From: Lophius americanus
Lineage: Eukaryota > Chordata > Actinopteri > Lophiiformes > Lophiidae
Length of the DNA: 64,000 bases
Direction: 5' to 3'
NCBI GenBank assembly: GCA_037951165.1
Contig: JBBDHG010000054.1
Coordinates: 1,172,501 to 1,236,500, forward strand
Under the pieces are notes generated by a model, which saw only the letters and a list, made by a program, of their open reading frames with translations, searched no databases and was not told the origin of the DNA. Below are positions 1-12,770 of the stretch, piece after piece (within the stretch, counting starts at the first letter, position 1; each line of letters begins with the position of its first letter). Position numbers and translations under genes: made by a program.

Positions 1-1625
1 ACATAAAGATGGACAATCAAACTCTTAAGTTTAATAGCCGAATAATAATAATAAACTTCAAATTAAATTGAGAGAACTAACCAAGAAGTAACTCAACAGT
101 CAAAAAAAAATCCTGAATCTGTGATTACACAAATGCATCTAAACCATCTTTACTGACATTCTACCTTCTGTATTACAGCTAAAAATTAGAAGACTATGTT
201 TCTGCAAGCATCTTATATCAGTTCCTTCAATAGTTCAATACGTCACATATTATTAGGATTATAGGCACTGAGCCGAGTTTCTCATGGAGACCTGAACGTT
301 TACACTCCTACATTCACATCGTTTTGGGCAGCGCAGCAACACAGGCAGAGGTGTTTGTTTAACTGATGGTCTGCAGGATAGACTTGGTTTGAAGGGTTGA
401 TAATACAATGAAGAGCTCTACTCAGAACTGAAGGACTCATTTCATTCGGAGCTTCCCCTCCACATCAGTACTGATCAGTGTCGGCCATCCTTTCCTCAAT
501 GCTTTGCACTTTCTGAAACACTTAGAATACTAACTGACTATTGGAGTATTTTGATTTGTTTTTCCACCGAAAGAATAACAAAGTTGCATATTTCTACTCA
601 ATAAGCAAAGACATTGGTAGACAATAGTTATTTCATCTCACCCTTTTTCAGAAAGGAGAAAAGAACAACTCTCCGATTTAAATACATGACAATGTTCGAT
701 GAAAATAAGAAGTGGGAGTAGGACTTTATGTCAAACATGATTGGTCCTCTAAAAGCTCCTATCCTTGTCTGACAGGGAAAAAGTTTACCTTTCTTTAAAT
801 GGGTGTCCTTCCTTTTTCTCAATAATAACTCTTCTATTGAGTTTGAATAAAGTTCATCTCTGTGATTCAAGTTTGAATATCAAAGAGTGAAAACGTATAA
901 ATGGTTCATTCCATTTTTATTCATGCAGATGATGTCATGGATTCTGACTGACAGCCACCTGATAGTGACGTGCCAGAGTTGTTCTAGTTCATGAATTGGT
1001 ATGGTATGGTAATGGTATCCAAAATTTGAATATAAAGAATTTATAGGGGCTCACCCAGGATATGTCACTTCTTTTTACAGAAGGCGACCTCCTATCAGTG
1101 TCCGCCGTCAGCTGAGGGGTCATTTCCTTCCTTTATCTACGATGTTCCCTGTAAACCCCTCACACAGGTTTTTTTCTCACAGCCGCTGTGAAGTAATTGA
1201 CTAGACAGGGTGGAAAAAACAAAATAGGTTCTGGATCAATTTTGCCCTCTAATCGCAACTTTGAAAAATACTCATGTCAATACAGTTTATCATCCACAAC
1301 CTCCAAATGCTACATAAATGTGTCTTGTGTCAATCAATTGTATCAATGGTGAATCTAGTGTCCACTATCAGCGTTTGGTGTGAACAGGTCAGAGTGACTT
1401 TTCGTTTCAAAGGTCAAATGATGGCAGAATCTTGGAATGCGAGCTGGACATTTGTCAGTACCGATGACCATGAAAGAAACAGAATAGAGCAGAATAAAGT
1501 CCAATTTCCATACTAGGACAAATACAGTTTGCAGTTTTAACCCATAGGAACCCAAACCCAAAGGAATAATACGATGTAAATAAAAAATATAAGACCAAGT
1601 GAACCAAACTGAACTCATTGTATTC
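1..1625. other. Non-coding stretch, nothing recognised
   Basis: AT-rich DNA with no exon-like segment flanked by splice sites, no known repeat that I recognise and no RNA gene. The open frames here are short and lack any domain signature. A small run of GGTAT/GGTAAT words lies near 1000-1017. Confidence 0.5.
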
Positions 1626-1670
1626 AAACACACACACACACACACACATATATAAACGTATATATATATG
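1626..1670. repeat. (CA)n microsatellite running into (TA)n
   Basis: About eleven CA units followed by an imperfect TATA/CGTATA tract. The frames translated through it (valine-cysteine repeats on the minus strand) are artefacts of the microsatellite. Confidence 0.9.
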
Positions 1671-3011
1671 CGTTTATAAATTTTACTCATGAGGGAAGTT
1701 GTGTCGGAAGTTGTGTTTTTCAGACACAACTTCACATTTTATTTTTACATTTTGATCATTTAATAAAAATTCATGATAAATATTAGATAAATTATTTGGA
1801 TTTAAAAACTATTTGAATAAATACAATTATATTTATATGATGAGCCATAATAGCCTTACATATATCCTTTTATATCGCTAATTTAATTTTTATCAATTCA
1901 GGTATGTATTTATTTATTATTTAATCATCAGATTGCCGTATGTAGATTTTTATTATTTTTATTTTCATGTCCACATGTCAAAATCTTTGTTCTGATTTGT
2001 TCCAAATGTGTTTTTGTTAAATGTAATTTAGTAGATATAATCGGAGCATTCAAATTTTTAAATGGATTCCAAAGTTCCTCTAACCCACTGAAACAAAAAA
2101 CTCAGGATATTTGAACATTACTTCATCAATGGTCTTGTGACATTTCACAGCCTGTCCTTGGTGTGAATCCATGAGCGGTAGGTATGATAGTGTCCAGCAC
2201 CATGAAGACACACATGTGACACCAGACCCAGGAGATACGGGACAACGGTGATATATCATCTACTAACAACAGCACAGAGGTGTCGACCCGGTCTCAGCAG
2301 TGATCTATGTTTCCTGCTGCATCTAACAGGAGCTGTGACCAGAGAATCAAGAGTCTATAGGAGTTCTTCAGGGACAGGATACACCTGCAACAAAGAAAGG
2401 TTCAGGGGTGACTAAGGAAAATAATTCTTCACTGAGCTAGAGGTTACAGTTATCATGTCGTCCTGATGAGATATGTTCCACCTGATTTAATGGAATGGAA
2501 CAGAGTATAAATACCATTAAGGTGCAGGTTTCTCACTGGATGATTCCAGCCTGCCAGAATAAAACCCCATAGAAAACCAATGATGGTTAATGTAGAATGT
2601 CCACTTGAATTGAAACATAATCGGTACAATTTAGTCATTAAATAAGGACTTAACATCATTCAAGAGGAAAAAAAACAAACAATAATTCTGGTATGCAACT
2701 GTTCAAGAATTTTAAATTAATCTGTAGATTTTGAGAGTTTTCACACAAAAGCTTTATGAAAAATGTTCCCACACTGGAAAATTGTCAAAATTGATTTGGA
2801 TTTACCTTGAACAATTAAAAATTAATGATCTGCCTTGCCTGAACATTTTTGGAGCAATCAATTTCCTTTAATGTCAACTATGTGTTATCTAATTATACAA
2901 ACATATTATTTAAAAACATGCAAATAAAAAAAATTACAAAAAGCATTATCTAACTATAATAATGTCTTTATAAGGATCAAAGTTCCAAAATGTTGCCTCA
3001 CTGTAAAATGT
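1671..3011. other. AT-rich non-coding stretch
   Basis: Very AT-rich from 1740 to 2090 and from 2680 to 3010, with a more mixed segment at 2140-2400. No domain-bearing frame, splice-flanked exon or recognised repeat was seen. Confidence 0.45.
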
Positions 3012-3060
3012 AGTTCATTATATCAAAAGATATAATGAACTATGAACTATAATGAACTAT
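3012..3060. repeat. Perfect 13-bp inverted repeat plus short tandem copies
   Basis: AGTTCATTATATC (3012-3024) pairs perfectly with GATATAATGAACT (3029-3041) across an AAAA loop. The right arm is followed by two further tandem copies of GAACTATAAT. It could be a transposon end or a foldback made by replication slippage. No function is assigned. Confidence 0.75.
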
Positions 3061-3130
3061 AATGAGCCCCCCTCCCCCCGGTGACCCTGAACAGGGAAAA
3101 GCGGTTGTGGAGGATGAAAGAATGAAATCT
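3061..3130 (+). repeat. Fragment of a fish interspersed-repeat tail
   Basis: A poly-C tract is followed by GGTGACCCTGAACAGG, GAAAAGCGGTTGTGG and GATGAAAGAATGAA. This is the wording of a very common teleost retroelement 3' tail that ends in GATGAATGAATGA-type tandem repeats. Only the tail is present. The assignment is from memory. Confidence 0.5.
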
Positions 3131-4185
3131 GAAATGGCACGAATGTGCCAAAGAGAGCCTATGTGGAGATTTGATGTGAACATTTTTAAATTTTACAGGA
3201 GATATTCACACTAAAAAATACATTTCATATTAGACAGAAATATAATTTCTCTCATCAATGCAGTGTCCTTCTTCATTTACTCCATCGCAAACATTGATAC
3301 TGATGATCAGACCTCCACATTCCTTTCAGAAGAGTATCGTTGACCATGTTGCTAAGATTATTCCTATAAACTTTGAAAACAAAACGTACTCAATTTAGTT
3401 TGTTTATGTCATTTTTGGCCCAAATGTCAGTCTCAGTGGGACATAATGGAGCTGAAACGACGGTACAATGTTAACTTCCATAAACATCACAACGGGCATA
3501 ATGGCAATAAAAAAAGCTCCAGTCCTCCTCGATTAATCACAAATAAAGAGCAAATACATTTACTCTCAGTGTTCAACAAAACACATTCCTCCAGGCATAC
3601 ATTTACATCACACGACCAGATAAAAATGTAAACTGAAAAAAACGCTAGGAGGCTGCAGATATGACTGTGTGGCTTATATTCACATGTTTAAGGGGAAACA
3701 TGAAAGCTTACAGTTTTTGCCTCAACCCATGTTGCCATGCTAATCAGAAACATTGCAGTGAAGACTGAGACGAGCTTGTTGAGCCCCTAAAAAAAAGTTG
3801 TTTGCAGTTTCACACCACAGTGGCCTCCAAAACTTAAGTTTTTCTATTTGACATCATTAATTTCAAAGACTTAGTTTGCACAGAAAACCACCGCCCGGAC
3901 TTAAAAACATTGAAAACCTTTGATGACATCTACTGTAGGTCCGACAGACAAAAATGATTGTTTTACAGTAAGCACTGCAGTTTATAATCTTAAGCCCTTC
4001 ACAGTGTTCTGTGCAGACCGATAATATCTGAGGGTGATCTGAAATTTGCCACCAGTCAGTGTGTGAGGTGTTGATAATAATAGGAATTTTCAAGAAATCT
4101 CAGCCAGTGAACTTTGCGAGTGGCATTGTGGGAGATAACAATGACTTTCTTAGCCACATGCTAACTTAATTGTCCTTCTCTGATT
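3131..4185. other. Non-coding stretch, nothing recognised
   Basis: AT-rich sequence without any domain-bearing frame or recognised repeat. A poly-T run (about 4190-4206) ends it. Confidence 0.4.
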
Positions 4186-4513
4186 TTCGTTTTTTTTTTT
4201 TTTTTTGTTGTAGTTAATTTTTGTTTTTGTCTTGAGGGGTCTGTGCCAGCGCTGGTTTCCCCAATTGACCCCTCCATTCTGTCAGACCCTGTCTTTGATA
4301 GCATCTTATCATTGCTTCCTTCATCCTCCTCAAGTCCTCATCTGCCCCGTCCTTAACTCTTATATCAGGGGGGCTTAAGAATTCCTTCTCAGTCGCCTTT
4401 GATTGACAGGCAGTTCCAGCATCTCTAAGGTCAGCAAGGCTAATTGGTTTGTGCACATCTTAGATCTGCCATTAGGGCATATTGCTGAAAAACTAAAAAC
4501 ACTCACTAAACAG

Positions 4514-4515
<2 letters not shown>

Positions 4516-4582
<67 letters not shown>

Positions 4583-4597
4583 TCTCTCCCTCCCTGA
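4516..4597. repeat. (CT)n microsatellite
   Basis: A nearly pure CT tract of about 75 bases, ending in CCCTCTCTCTCCC interruptions. The serine-leucine and arginine-glutamate frames across it are artefacts. Confidence 0.95.
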
Positions 4598-5823
4598 GAC
4601 ATAGAAGTACTGATATAGTTGTTCAACAGGAAGTAATAATAATGTAGTTTTTTTTACCTACTTGTTATTCTAACAGGAAAATCTGATTGATTAAAGGTTG
4701 ACAGCGAATGGTTGTAAATTATAGGTGCTATTTGTATAGTTAATTGGCATGTAGCAGTGAAGTTCCAGATTACAACTTGTGGCCCAGGTAAGCGATGGGG
4801 GCCATCTTCTCCAGGCCTTTACCAATCTGACCTGGATGTAGTCAGTTGGACTGGATATCAAGGAAATATGACTGGCTGAGAGTGAACACTTTTCCAACCG
4901 CGTATATGGCTTGGACCCCAAACTTTACCTCTCAACTGAAGGTCCACTTGGTTGCTTCTCAGACTCCCTCCGTCCTCCAATTGTCCCTGCTAAGAACGTG
5001 GAACAACAACCCCTGCACACTTCATTGCCAAATACAGACTTTATCTGTTAAACTTTTTCCACCTTGACCTTTTTTCCTTGGGCGTCAACAGTTTTTCCGT
5101 GTTGGGGTGATGGTGTGCCGGCTACGGTGACCTCAAACAGGAGGCTTGAGGCAGAGGTTATAGGTGCAAACCAACCAGGTGTTTATTTTCCACTACAAGA
5201 AGACAAATAGGAGATTTATCCTTGACAAGATATTGAAAAAGAACAACACAACTAAATTGAATACCATACAGAAAACTGAACACCAGAGGAGACTCAGAGG
5301 TGAGTGAGCTTAATACGTATGCTACATACATTCTCATCACATCAACAAACAACACATAATCCCATTCAAGACTTTAGGCCATAATGATTAAATTAAATTA
5401 TTCGGTATTATTCTGTTTTTTAGTTCTAATTCTTCACATTAATGTATCCTTTTTTGTGCTTTCCACAAAACACTTTACCCTTCTGTGACCGGCAAGGCCT
5501 TTGGATCGGTCAAACAAGGTTCTACTCTGGACGTCTTGTAGTTGTGAATTAATATTGGACTGTAATTTTTCTGAGCAGAACATCCTGTCAGTACGTGTAC
5601 CCGTCATTAGAGCTATATCAGCTGTATATACAAACTTTCTTCGGTGTATTTCATATTTTTGTAGCCTGATCAGCATCCTACAAATCCACATGGAACACTC
5701 ATTCAGACAGGATGGAGACCAAGGGATGGTTGTCTGCCTCAACCCTGAAGACCGTTCTGAAGAAGGTGTGTTGGAGTTCCATCTCAATTTGAATGTAGTT
5801 GCGTTCTGCATTGTTTGATACTG
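4598..5823. other. Non-coding stretch, nothing recognised
   Basis: Mixed-composition DNA. The part at about 4780-5150 is less AT-rich and reads like decayed coding or repeat sequence, but I could not match it to a family. No splice-flanked exon was seen. A (GATA)n run sits at about 5827-5843, at the edge of the following SINE. Confidence 0.35.
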
Positions 5824-5843
5824 AATATAGATAGATAGATACT

Positions 5844-6056
5844 GAATTGCAAGTTGCTCCCAATGGCTGTTGCCTTGGTGTGTGAATGGTGGTGTGAATG
5901 GTTACTGCTACTGGTGAGCAGGGGGCGTCTTGCATGGCAGCCTCTATCATCACTCTATGAATGAATGGGTGATTGCTGGCTCACAATGTAAAGTGTTTTT
6001 TTTGTCTGTGCTTGAGCAGACTACAAAAAACGCTATATAAGTACAGTCCATTTAGC
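5844..6056 (+). mobile_element. tRNA-derived SINE, 5'-truncated copy
   Basis: The body matches the other four SINE copies in the window: GCAAGTTGCTCCCAATGGCT, then GGCAGCCTCTATCATCACT, ending CGCTATATAAGTACAGTCCA. The tRNA-like head with its A and B boxes is missing, and the copy starts next to a GATA microsatellite. It contains GAGCAGGGGGCGTC, which resembles a CTCF core. Confidence 0.8.
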
Positions 6057-6209
6057 ACATGAGGTTCTAATGCATATGCCACTGGCTGCCATGCTTTATC
6101 GTGCTGATGCCTTTTCTGGGTCAAAGAACTTAAGCACTGGCTGAATCTTTTCAGACAAACTTTCCTCCCTCTCCATTATATCAACTCATGCTTCTGGCCC
6201 AGGAAATAT

Positions 6210-6965
6210 CCGAGTGGTGCTGAATTTACTGACATCAATCATTGTCAGGCCTCACTTATTTGGGAGAAATGACAAGGTCAACAAAGGTCAATCTGATGAC
6301 CCCAAAAACACATTCTGCCTGTCAGATTACAGATTAGCCTGCCTGGTCTTATTCCCTTCTCAGATGGTTGTCATGTCCCTCCTTAGTGGAAAAGCCCGGA
6401 CAATAACGCCATCCATCTTGGTTTCTACTGCTGGCATCTGCTCAAACGTGAAGTGGATTAATTTGTGGTAGTTGGAGACGTTATATGTCAGGCACAGAAA
6501 GCAGTGGTGTCTGTTCGTACGCAGCTTCAAGCTGGCCTCGTCCGGCTTCATCTGCTAAAAAACCCCATGACTCATGAAGCTCACCAAACGACTCGGCACT
6601 TTCGAAATGTGCAGTGATCTCATCTCTGGTGGGCAGCTTGAAGGGCTACCGTTGATTGCTCTATTCATTCTTTGGGATCAGGCATACTCTTAATGACTCA
6701 TCTCTCTTTAGCACCAGTGAGCTCATCCACTGCATTGGTCCATTGATTTTTAGTATGATGTTCAGCCTCTCCATGTGTGCAAGCGCCCTCTTCAGTGTGA
6801 ATGGCACCTTTCTGCATAGATGAACAACAGGGACCATGTTTTCATCCACATGGGTCGTGTGCTTCCCCCCGTGAGCATCCTTCAAAAAATATCTGCATAC
6901 TCCTCCATGACAGCCAGTGTGAGGTTGTGGCATCATTTTAAAGACTTCATGCATGTAATGAGAGC
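6210..6965 (-). pseudogene. Ty3/Gypsy reverse-transcriptase remnant (minus strand)
   Basis: Read on the minus strand, segments in more than one frame match the first half of a Gypsy-type pol. First comes a VDE...VPVVH...RKVPFTLK...MERL stretch with a following RVCL.PK motif (about 6661-6965). Next is an LPTRDEI-type segment (about 6560-6660), then a QMKPDEASLKL...FEQM...DGVIV stretch (about 6380-6560). These correspond to the RT fingers and palm as far as the region where the catalytic YxDD-type motif would be expected; only VETKMDGVIV is left there, so the aspartate pair is damaged. Stops and frame changes separate the blocks. No LTRs, gag or integrase were found next to it. It is a different copy from the larger Gypsy element at 22.6-26.3 kb and diverges strongly from it. 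Confidence 0.7.
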
Positions 6966-7004
6966 TACATACATACATATTTATACATACATAATATTTG
7001 TGAA

Positions 7005-7790
7005 GTGTCAAAAACTTTGAAAATCATTTTATTTGTAGGTGACACAAACTTACTTTGCTGCGGGGAAAATCTGAAACAACTCTTGGATACCGTGGAAAAG
7101 GAATTGAAACAGATGAGGTGGTTTGATGCAAATAAGCAAACACTGAATTCAAGTAAAACAAAATGTAGAATCTTTGGAAACTGTTCAACAATTTACACAA
7201 TAATGCAGGATAGATTATATAGAAATAGAAAAACAGTGAGGAATTCTCTAAAAATGTTCTAATTATACTGTAAGTCTCATACAAATCATTTAAAACTTCA
7301 ATTCAATTGCAATTCTATATATAGCCAAATAATCTAAGTTAAGATTCCCTCTACACCTTATCCTGTTCCTTCATAATCCCACATATAATTTACTTTGTAG
7401 AAGTCTGGATAAACAAATATTAAACAAACAGATATTCAATGTACAAACTGCTAAAAAGAGCCATAACAATTGGATATGGAACAGCGAACACACTCCACAT
7501 CAAACTAAATTAGTCAAATTTATTTCAAAACAGTACAAATCATGTACAGAGTAAAAAAAGAATCAACCATAATTAACAGTATCCAAACATTGTTTCAGAT
7601 GAGAGAAATAAGAAAAAGGAAACAAGACCTGAGATGAACATGTAAAAAACAAATTAGTCAGAACAAATGCAAAGTATCACTGTGTCACAACAAAAGGAGC
7701 TCATTATGGAACAGCTGCAGTGAAGAAATGAAAACATGTGGAACACTCATCAAATGTAAAAGACTCTTAATATGTGTTTATGATAATATA
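7005..7790 (+). pseudogene. LINE reverse-transcriptase fragment with 3' remnant
   Basis: The open frame 7005-7262 reads FVGDTNLL, then GENLKQLLDTVEKELKQM and WFDANKQTLNSSKTKC. This is the palm segment around the catalytic FADDT motif of a non-LTR retrotransposon; here the motif is FVGDT, so the first catalytic aspartate is lost. Further downstream (about 7660-7790) a frame with LWNSCSEEMKTCGTL matches the usual C-terminal LWN...EE.K wording of such RTs. The stretch between has many stops. A long AT microsatellite follows. The exact clade is unresolved. Confidence 0.65.
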
Positions 7791-7879
7791 GTGTTTGGAT
7801 AACAGATAGGATTGTGAAATGTTGTTTGTTTTCAAAACTATTGACTTATTCTTGATTGCTTGAACCTTTGGCTTGTATG

Positions 7880-7940
7880 TATTATATATATAAATATATA
7901 TATATAATCATATAAAAACTATATAAAAACTAATAGTTTT

Positions 7941-7994
<54 letters not shown>

Positions 7995-8035
7995 TATATA
8001 TAATAAATTCAATTCAATTCAATTTGAATTCAATT
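7880..8035. repeat. (TA)n microsatellite with flanking ATTCAA repeats
   Basis: A TA tract of about 45 bases (7947-7990) is preceded by a small foldback (AAAAACTA / TAGTTTTT near 7913-7931) and followed by tandem AATTC/ATTCAA units. It probably grew from the poly-A or AT tail of the LINE fragment before it. Confidence 0.8.
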
Positions 8036-8165
8036 GCGGATGAATCTTGTTTTTCATTTTGAGTGTGTTGTATTCAACAATGGATGCTTGAATGTTAGCT
8101 TGAAGCTTGTATTATTATAAGGTCATACTATCCATTCCTCTTTCTCATTATTATTATTATTATTA

Positions 8166-8403
8166 TTGTTATGTTTTATTTTATTCTTTTTAGCATATCG
8201 TTGCGTCCACAGTTTCTACATTCACTGCTTGAGTATTTCTCTGTATACTTTCTTTTTCAGCTTTGCTTGGCCCAATTTTCTTGATGCTGTTTCCTCCTGT
8301 AGTTACAGGCTGTGTTTATTTGTTTCTCTGAAAAAAAAATTGGCTTTTAATCCTTATATTTTCTACTCTCTATTCGGTACATTTTCGATAACAGTCTCAG
8401 GTA
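8166..8403. other. Non-coding stretch, nothing recognised
   Basis: AT-rich and pyrimidine-rich. The 110-residue open frame starting here is low in information (phenylalanine, serine and leucine rich, ending in polylysine from a GAA repeat), and I do not regard it as a gene. Confidence 0.4.
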
Positions 8404-8515
8404 AGAAGAAGAAGAAGAAGAAATCCTTTATTGATCATATACGCCCACACACAGTACAACGTGGTGAGATTATTTCTCTGCATTTGACCCATCTCTGAGG
8501 GAGCAGTGTCTAGGT
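8404..8515 (+). repeat. Fish retroelement tail: (GAA)n, TTTATTGATC, CTGCATTTGACCCATC
   Basis: A GAAGAAGAAGAAGAA run is followed by CCTTTATTGATCATA, then TCTCTGCATTTGACCCATCT and GAGGGAGCAGTG. This resembles a very common teleost repeat in antisense orientation. Recognised from memory of the word pattern. Confidence 0.55.
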
Positions 8516-11500
8516 TTATTATTTTTATGTTGGAAATATGCATTCTTTCCCAACATCAACATTGATTTCAACCTAAACAGAACATACAATAACAAATAGA
8601 TAAGACGATCCATCGGTGTATCTACCAGGGGATATCACGCACCACGAAACAAACGAGACAACAGACGTAAAACATGTGAAAAGATTAAATTGATAAGAAA
8701 CACATGAAAGACGATTGACCAAGAAGACGTGGCCAGACGTCAGTCTTTATCTGTTACGGTGCTCTTCCCCTGAGGGTTCCCTCCTCCTTCTCCATCCCTG
8801 ATCTTTTGTGTGATGTGCGCCTGATGGCGTAGGCTGGTCATATTATCCATCCACAATCAAGCCTGGCAGTATTTAACCCAGTTGACTACCTCCACTCCTC
8901 GACGCATCGTCAGTCTACTGCAGTCGTATTGTTATCGTGGCTTGTACTAAGTCAGAGTCCTAGATTCATGTTTTGTGTCCTCAAAACTAATTGGGCCTCT
9001 TTTTCTGCTCCAGGGATCCGGCACTTGACCTGCCATCCTCACCTCTTTATTCCTGTTCTGAATATCAAGCTCAGCCTTATGCCTCACAGCCTTTTCGCAA
9101 TAACTGGAAAAAAGAAACTTCTTATACATTTAGCCTGAGTCTGAGTTCTGCTCTTGGGTCCATCCAATCATAGTCAAAACCTTAATATTATCCTTTAGTC
9201 CACTCCTTTACTCGTGTTCCACACAATAGTTGTCCATGCTGGAAAAATTATTTATTGCAGTAATCAAAGCTGATCAATGTTCTGATGCCATAATTTATCA
9301 TTATATTAATATTTCTGTATATTGATATGCCACAATAGAAACCAATGGAAATGTCTGTGAAAAGACTACTTTTACGTTTATACTTTGACTTCATTTCAAT
9401 GCCTATACATTTTCAATTTTACTGAAGTGAAGAAGTTTAATCAGAGCAAAATTATTTTTGCACAGAAGCAAGTTTACTTCTACCTAATTAAAGAACGTAT
9501 GTATTTGCCACATCTACGTGCTTTCGATAAACCGTTTGTGATTCCTACATAATACTCTTGAAACTCATAGATTTCCAAAGCCTGCTCACTGATCACACGC
9601 AGCAAAGGGAAGCTAGTTCTCGTGTCTGTTCTAGCAGGAAGATCTCGGCTGAATCTCTGCTTAAACGGAACAACAAGAGCTACTTTCCAGTGAGATCGCT
9701 GTCAAAGTGCTTTAATTACAGAATGCTTAGCAGGTTATGCATGATGGTATGAGGTGTTGATCTGAGGTATGAGAGCATTTTGTCTTGCTTGGAAGACGCA
9801 GCCGTTAGCAGCCGCTCGCTAGCTGTTATGGGCTCCGTTGGAATTTGTCTGTTTTTTCTCCACACTGCATTGCTCCTTTTAGCGGACTAATTTCATATGC
9901 AGTTTCACACTTTTGACAACATTTTATGTCCAGGAATCAGGAATTACTACTGGAGATTATTATTAAAAAAATGGTTAGTAACTGAATAACCGTTGTCACA
10001 CAATGAGGTCACCAGCCAAGGGTGGCCACCGAAAAGGAGGGCGCTTTGCAAGGTTCAACAAATTATGGCTAGCGATGCGGACATCATCAAATATTACAAT
10101 ATTTTTAACCAAATACTTTGATCTCGATATTGTGATAATATTGTGGGGCAGGGGTGAAAATCGAATTAAAGTGTAGGGGGGGGGGGACCCAGAAAGGTAA
10201 TGTCTTTTAGCATAAACATTTCTCACCATTCCTTCTCTAATATCGATTTGATATTGCCATGAAAACATTTAAAAATTGCTATATATTGCTATAAATAATT
10301 ACAATTCTGCTTCCCAGGGAACCAGTTGTTACTGAATAGACACTGAACGCATCACGCAACAAATCTCAATGCAATGTGCTGCTGAAAGCTACGTTAGCGA
10401 GCTCTGCTGCCGATGTCAACAGTAAACATTTGTTTGATCTGGTTTGTTGTTCACACTTTAGCATTATCAGAGTCACTAGTCACTTTTAAGAAATAAAATA
10501 AGAATAAAATAACCCAATGACAAGGCTAGGCCGGTGGATGGACAAAGTGTTTCAAATCTGGAATGTCTATCCGAAAACCAAATTTAGTTCCTATCTACTA
10601 CACATAACTCTATGTACAGATTCTGATGATTTTTTCTATAGTTTTGATGAGATTTTACATAAACACACAAACACAGATTCATTATAGCGGCTGCTTAGAT
10701 CGAATAATCGATACAAGTTTCATCTTGGTTTTATTTAATGTTCATAATGATATCACACTTTTTGAAGAGGTGCTTCTCCTCTTATTGTAGCCGTGTCTGC
10801 TTTAATTACATGGATCAGGGATCCTTAAGTTTCACTAAATAGAATGTATGATCCAAACCATTACATTTTAAGCCTCCATTAAGAGGCCCCACGCTGTCAT
10901 TGCTCAGAATCTTTCGTGTGAAAGTATTCCATTATGCTGCGAGCGTCTTCCGCGATGGAGAAGCAGCATATTGAATGGCGATAGGAAAAGTTTGAGTAAA
11001 GGCGGAACCGATGCCTGCGGTTCTCTTTGAGGGATATTTAATATTTTATATCCGCCAAATATACTGTTTTCCTCTTTCTGAAAAATGTGTTTTGTTCACT
11101 TTGTGAGGATTGGCCTGCTGGCCTCAAAGATCAGGAGAATGTGAATAAAAATGGTCAACATAGTATTCATTAACTGTCACTTGATAAAATCTGTTTCCTG
11201 TTGTCTCCTTGTTTGCCTGGATTGACTGTCACCATCCAGTCCTCCAATTAAATCAGTGTGATTGTATGAAATCCAGAATGAATAAAACAATGTTGTGTAA
11301 CTTTATGAATCATTTTTATTTCATAATTTATTTTGTATTGATATAGTCTCATCCAGCGCTCTAAGGTCTATGAAAAAGCAGGATCATATCAGCCAGATGC
11401 ATCTATGAGAGGAAAGCCTGAGGTGGGAGGTGGTTGAAAGGAGAATAACAAAATGTATTCTTTCTTACACCAGAGCCCACGGTGAGTCACTGAATCCCTG

Positions 11501-11936
11501 CCGAGACAACCAGCTGTCAACGCCGGTCGATCAGGCAGAAAGAGGAAAGGCTAATTTGAGTCTGAGTTTTTAAGAAAAAAGGGCTTTCAAAGAGGTTTGT
11601 GTGTATGAAAAAACGGCAGCTGATTAGTTGAGCTGATTCTATCTCTTAATATATCATCTGTACAAAAAAACAAAGCGTAAAAGTATGCAGTCCCAGTTTT
11701 TCAGAGAGTTATGTGGCGACTTTTTGAAGGTTGAATGCAGTTAGTACCGGGAGTCTCCACTGATTGCCTGATAGCTTCACAGTGACTTCAAGAAACCAGT
11801 AAGTAATTGTGGCTGACCAGGAAATAGTCTGACACAGGATCCATGTACACCCCTACAAGAGATTTTCACTCTTCTGTTTGCGTGTAGACTGAAGATTGTG
11901 GACACACGCAGGCTGTTTCACCTGACTCCAGTCTGT
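8516..11936. other. Long non-coding stretch, nothing recognised
   Basis: No domain-bearing frame or splice-flanked exon. The segment around 10070-10300 (ATCGATATTG, poly-G at 10170-10186, GATTTGATATTGCC) resembles decayed transposon ends common in fish but cannot be assigned. The part around 10870-11040 is of more even composition. Confidence 0.35.
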
Positions 11937-11972
11937 GCTAAGCTAAGCTAAGCTATGCTAAGCTAAGCCAAT
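11937..11972. repeat. TAAGC short tandem repeat
   Basis: Six or seven 5-base units of the form GCTAA, one with a T-for-A change (GCTATGCTAA). Confidence 0.85.
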
Positions 11973-12357
11973 ATATTGCTGGTGATAACTTCATATTCAC
12001 CACACATACATGAGTGGTATTACTCTTCTCATGTAAATCTATGCAAGAAAGTATAAACAAGGGTCCTACTCCTTTGACCCAATATCTCATTGTGGTAAGA
12101 TGTGAATCAAATGAAAGTAGGCCCACTCCCCATCTCACCCTCAGTAGTATATCATTTTCATTTATTCATAGAACTACATCTCTATTCATCGGCTCCCTGT
12201 TTGGTGACTCATCCCTTTTGTTTCATGTTGACTGTCCCTCTTGTATCTCCCCCTTCAGTGACTGTCCTAAGTGTTTTCATCTGCATCCCCTTACCCCCAC
12301 CCCATAATACCCCGTCCATTCTGTGAGAGTTTGTTATGTTCATGCGTGTTTTTTTTG

Positions 12358-12530
12358 TCCCTGCCGGACCAAGACGTAGATTATGGCTTTACCGATTCGG
12401 CAAGTCAATCTTCTTACATGCCAGAAAGGAGGTTTGTGGTTGTAGTGAAAGAGGACATGCAGTTGGGTGGTGTGACAGAAGAATATGAAGAGGACAGGGT
12501 AAGATGGAAGCCGTTCTGTCGTTTGTGAGT
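12358..12530 (+). pseudogene. RTE-like LINE, extreme C-terminal fragment
   Basis: The frame reads ERRFVVVVKEDMQLGGVTEE and then EEDRVRWKPFC. This matches the final residues of a fish LINE ORF whose usual wording is RRF.DVVKEDM..VGV followed by DRVRW. Only the last 35 or so residues survive. The same element family is present on the other strand at 32.9-33.6 kb, where it covers the region just upstream of this fragment. Confidence 0.7.
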
Positions 12531-12770
12531 CAGTCTGTTTCTGTGTGCAACTTTTACATTTCTACTAGGCGTTTAGAAAATTCACTTGCTAATTCTGCCG
12601 CCCCCCTTCTCGGCTAGATACCTGGAGGGTAACATCAATGTAGCATCGGTCGCTAAAGACGAGGCTACGCTGTCACATCAAGTCCAGTTGTTTCATATCA
12701 TGATTGTGTGTATAAATGCCTGAAGTGCTGACAGGGGTTTTAGAGCAGCACTAACTCTACCAATAAATGT

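Noticed and set aside
4403..4626. Serine-leucine and arginine-glutamate frames on both strands
   Set aside because: They are translations of the CT microsatellite.
8166..8498. A 110-residue hydrophobic frame, possible membrane protein
   Set aside because: The composition follows from T-rich DNA, and it ends in a GAA repeat and a retroelement tail.
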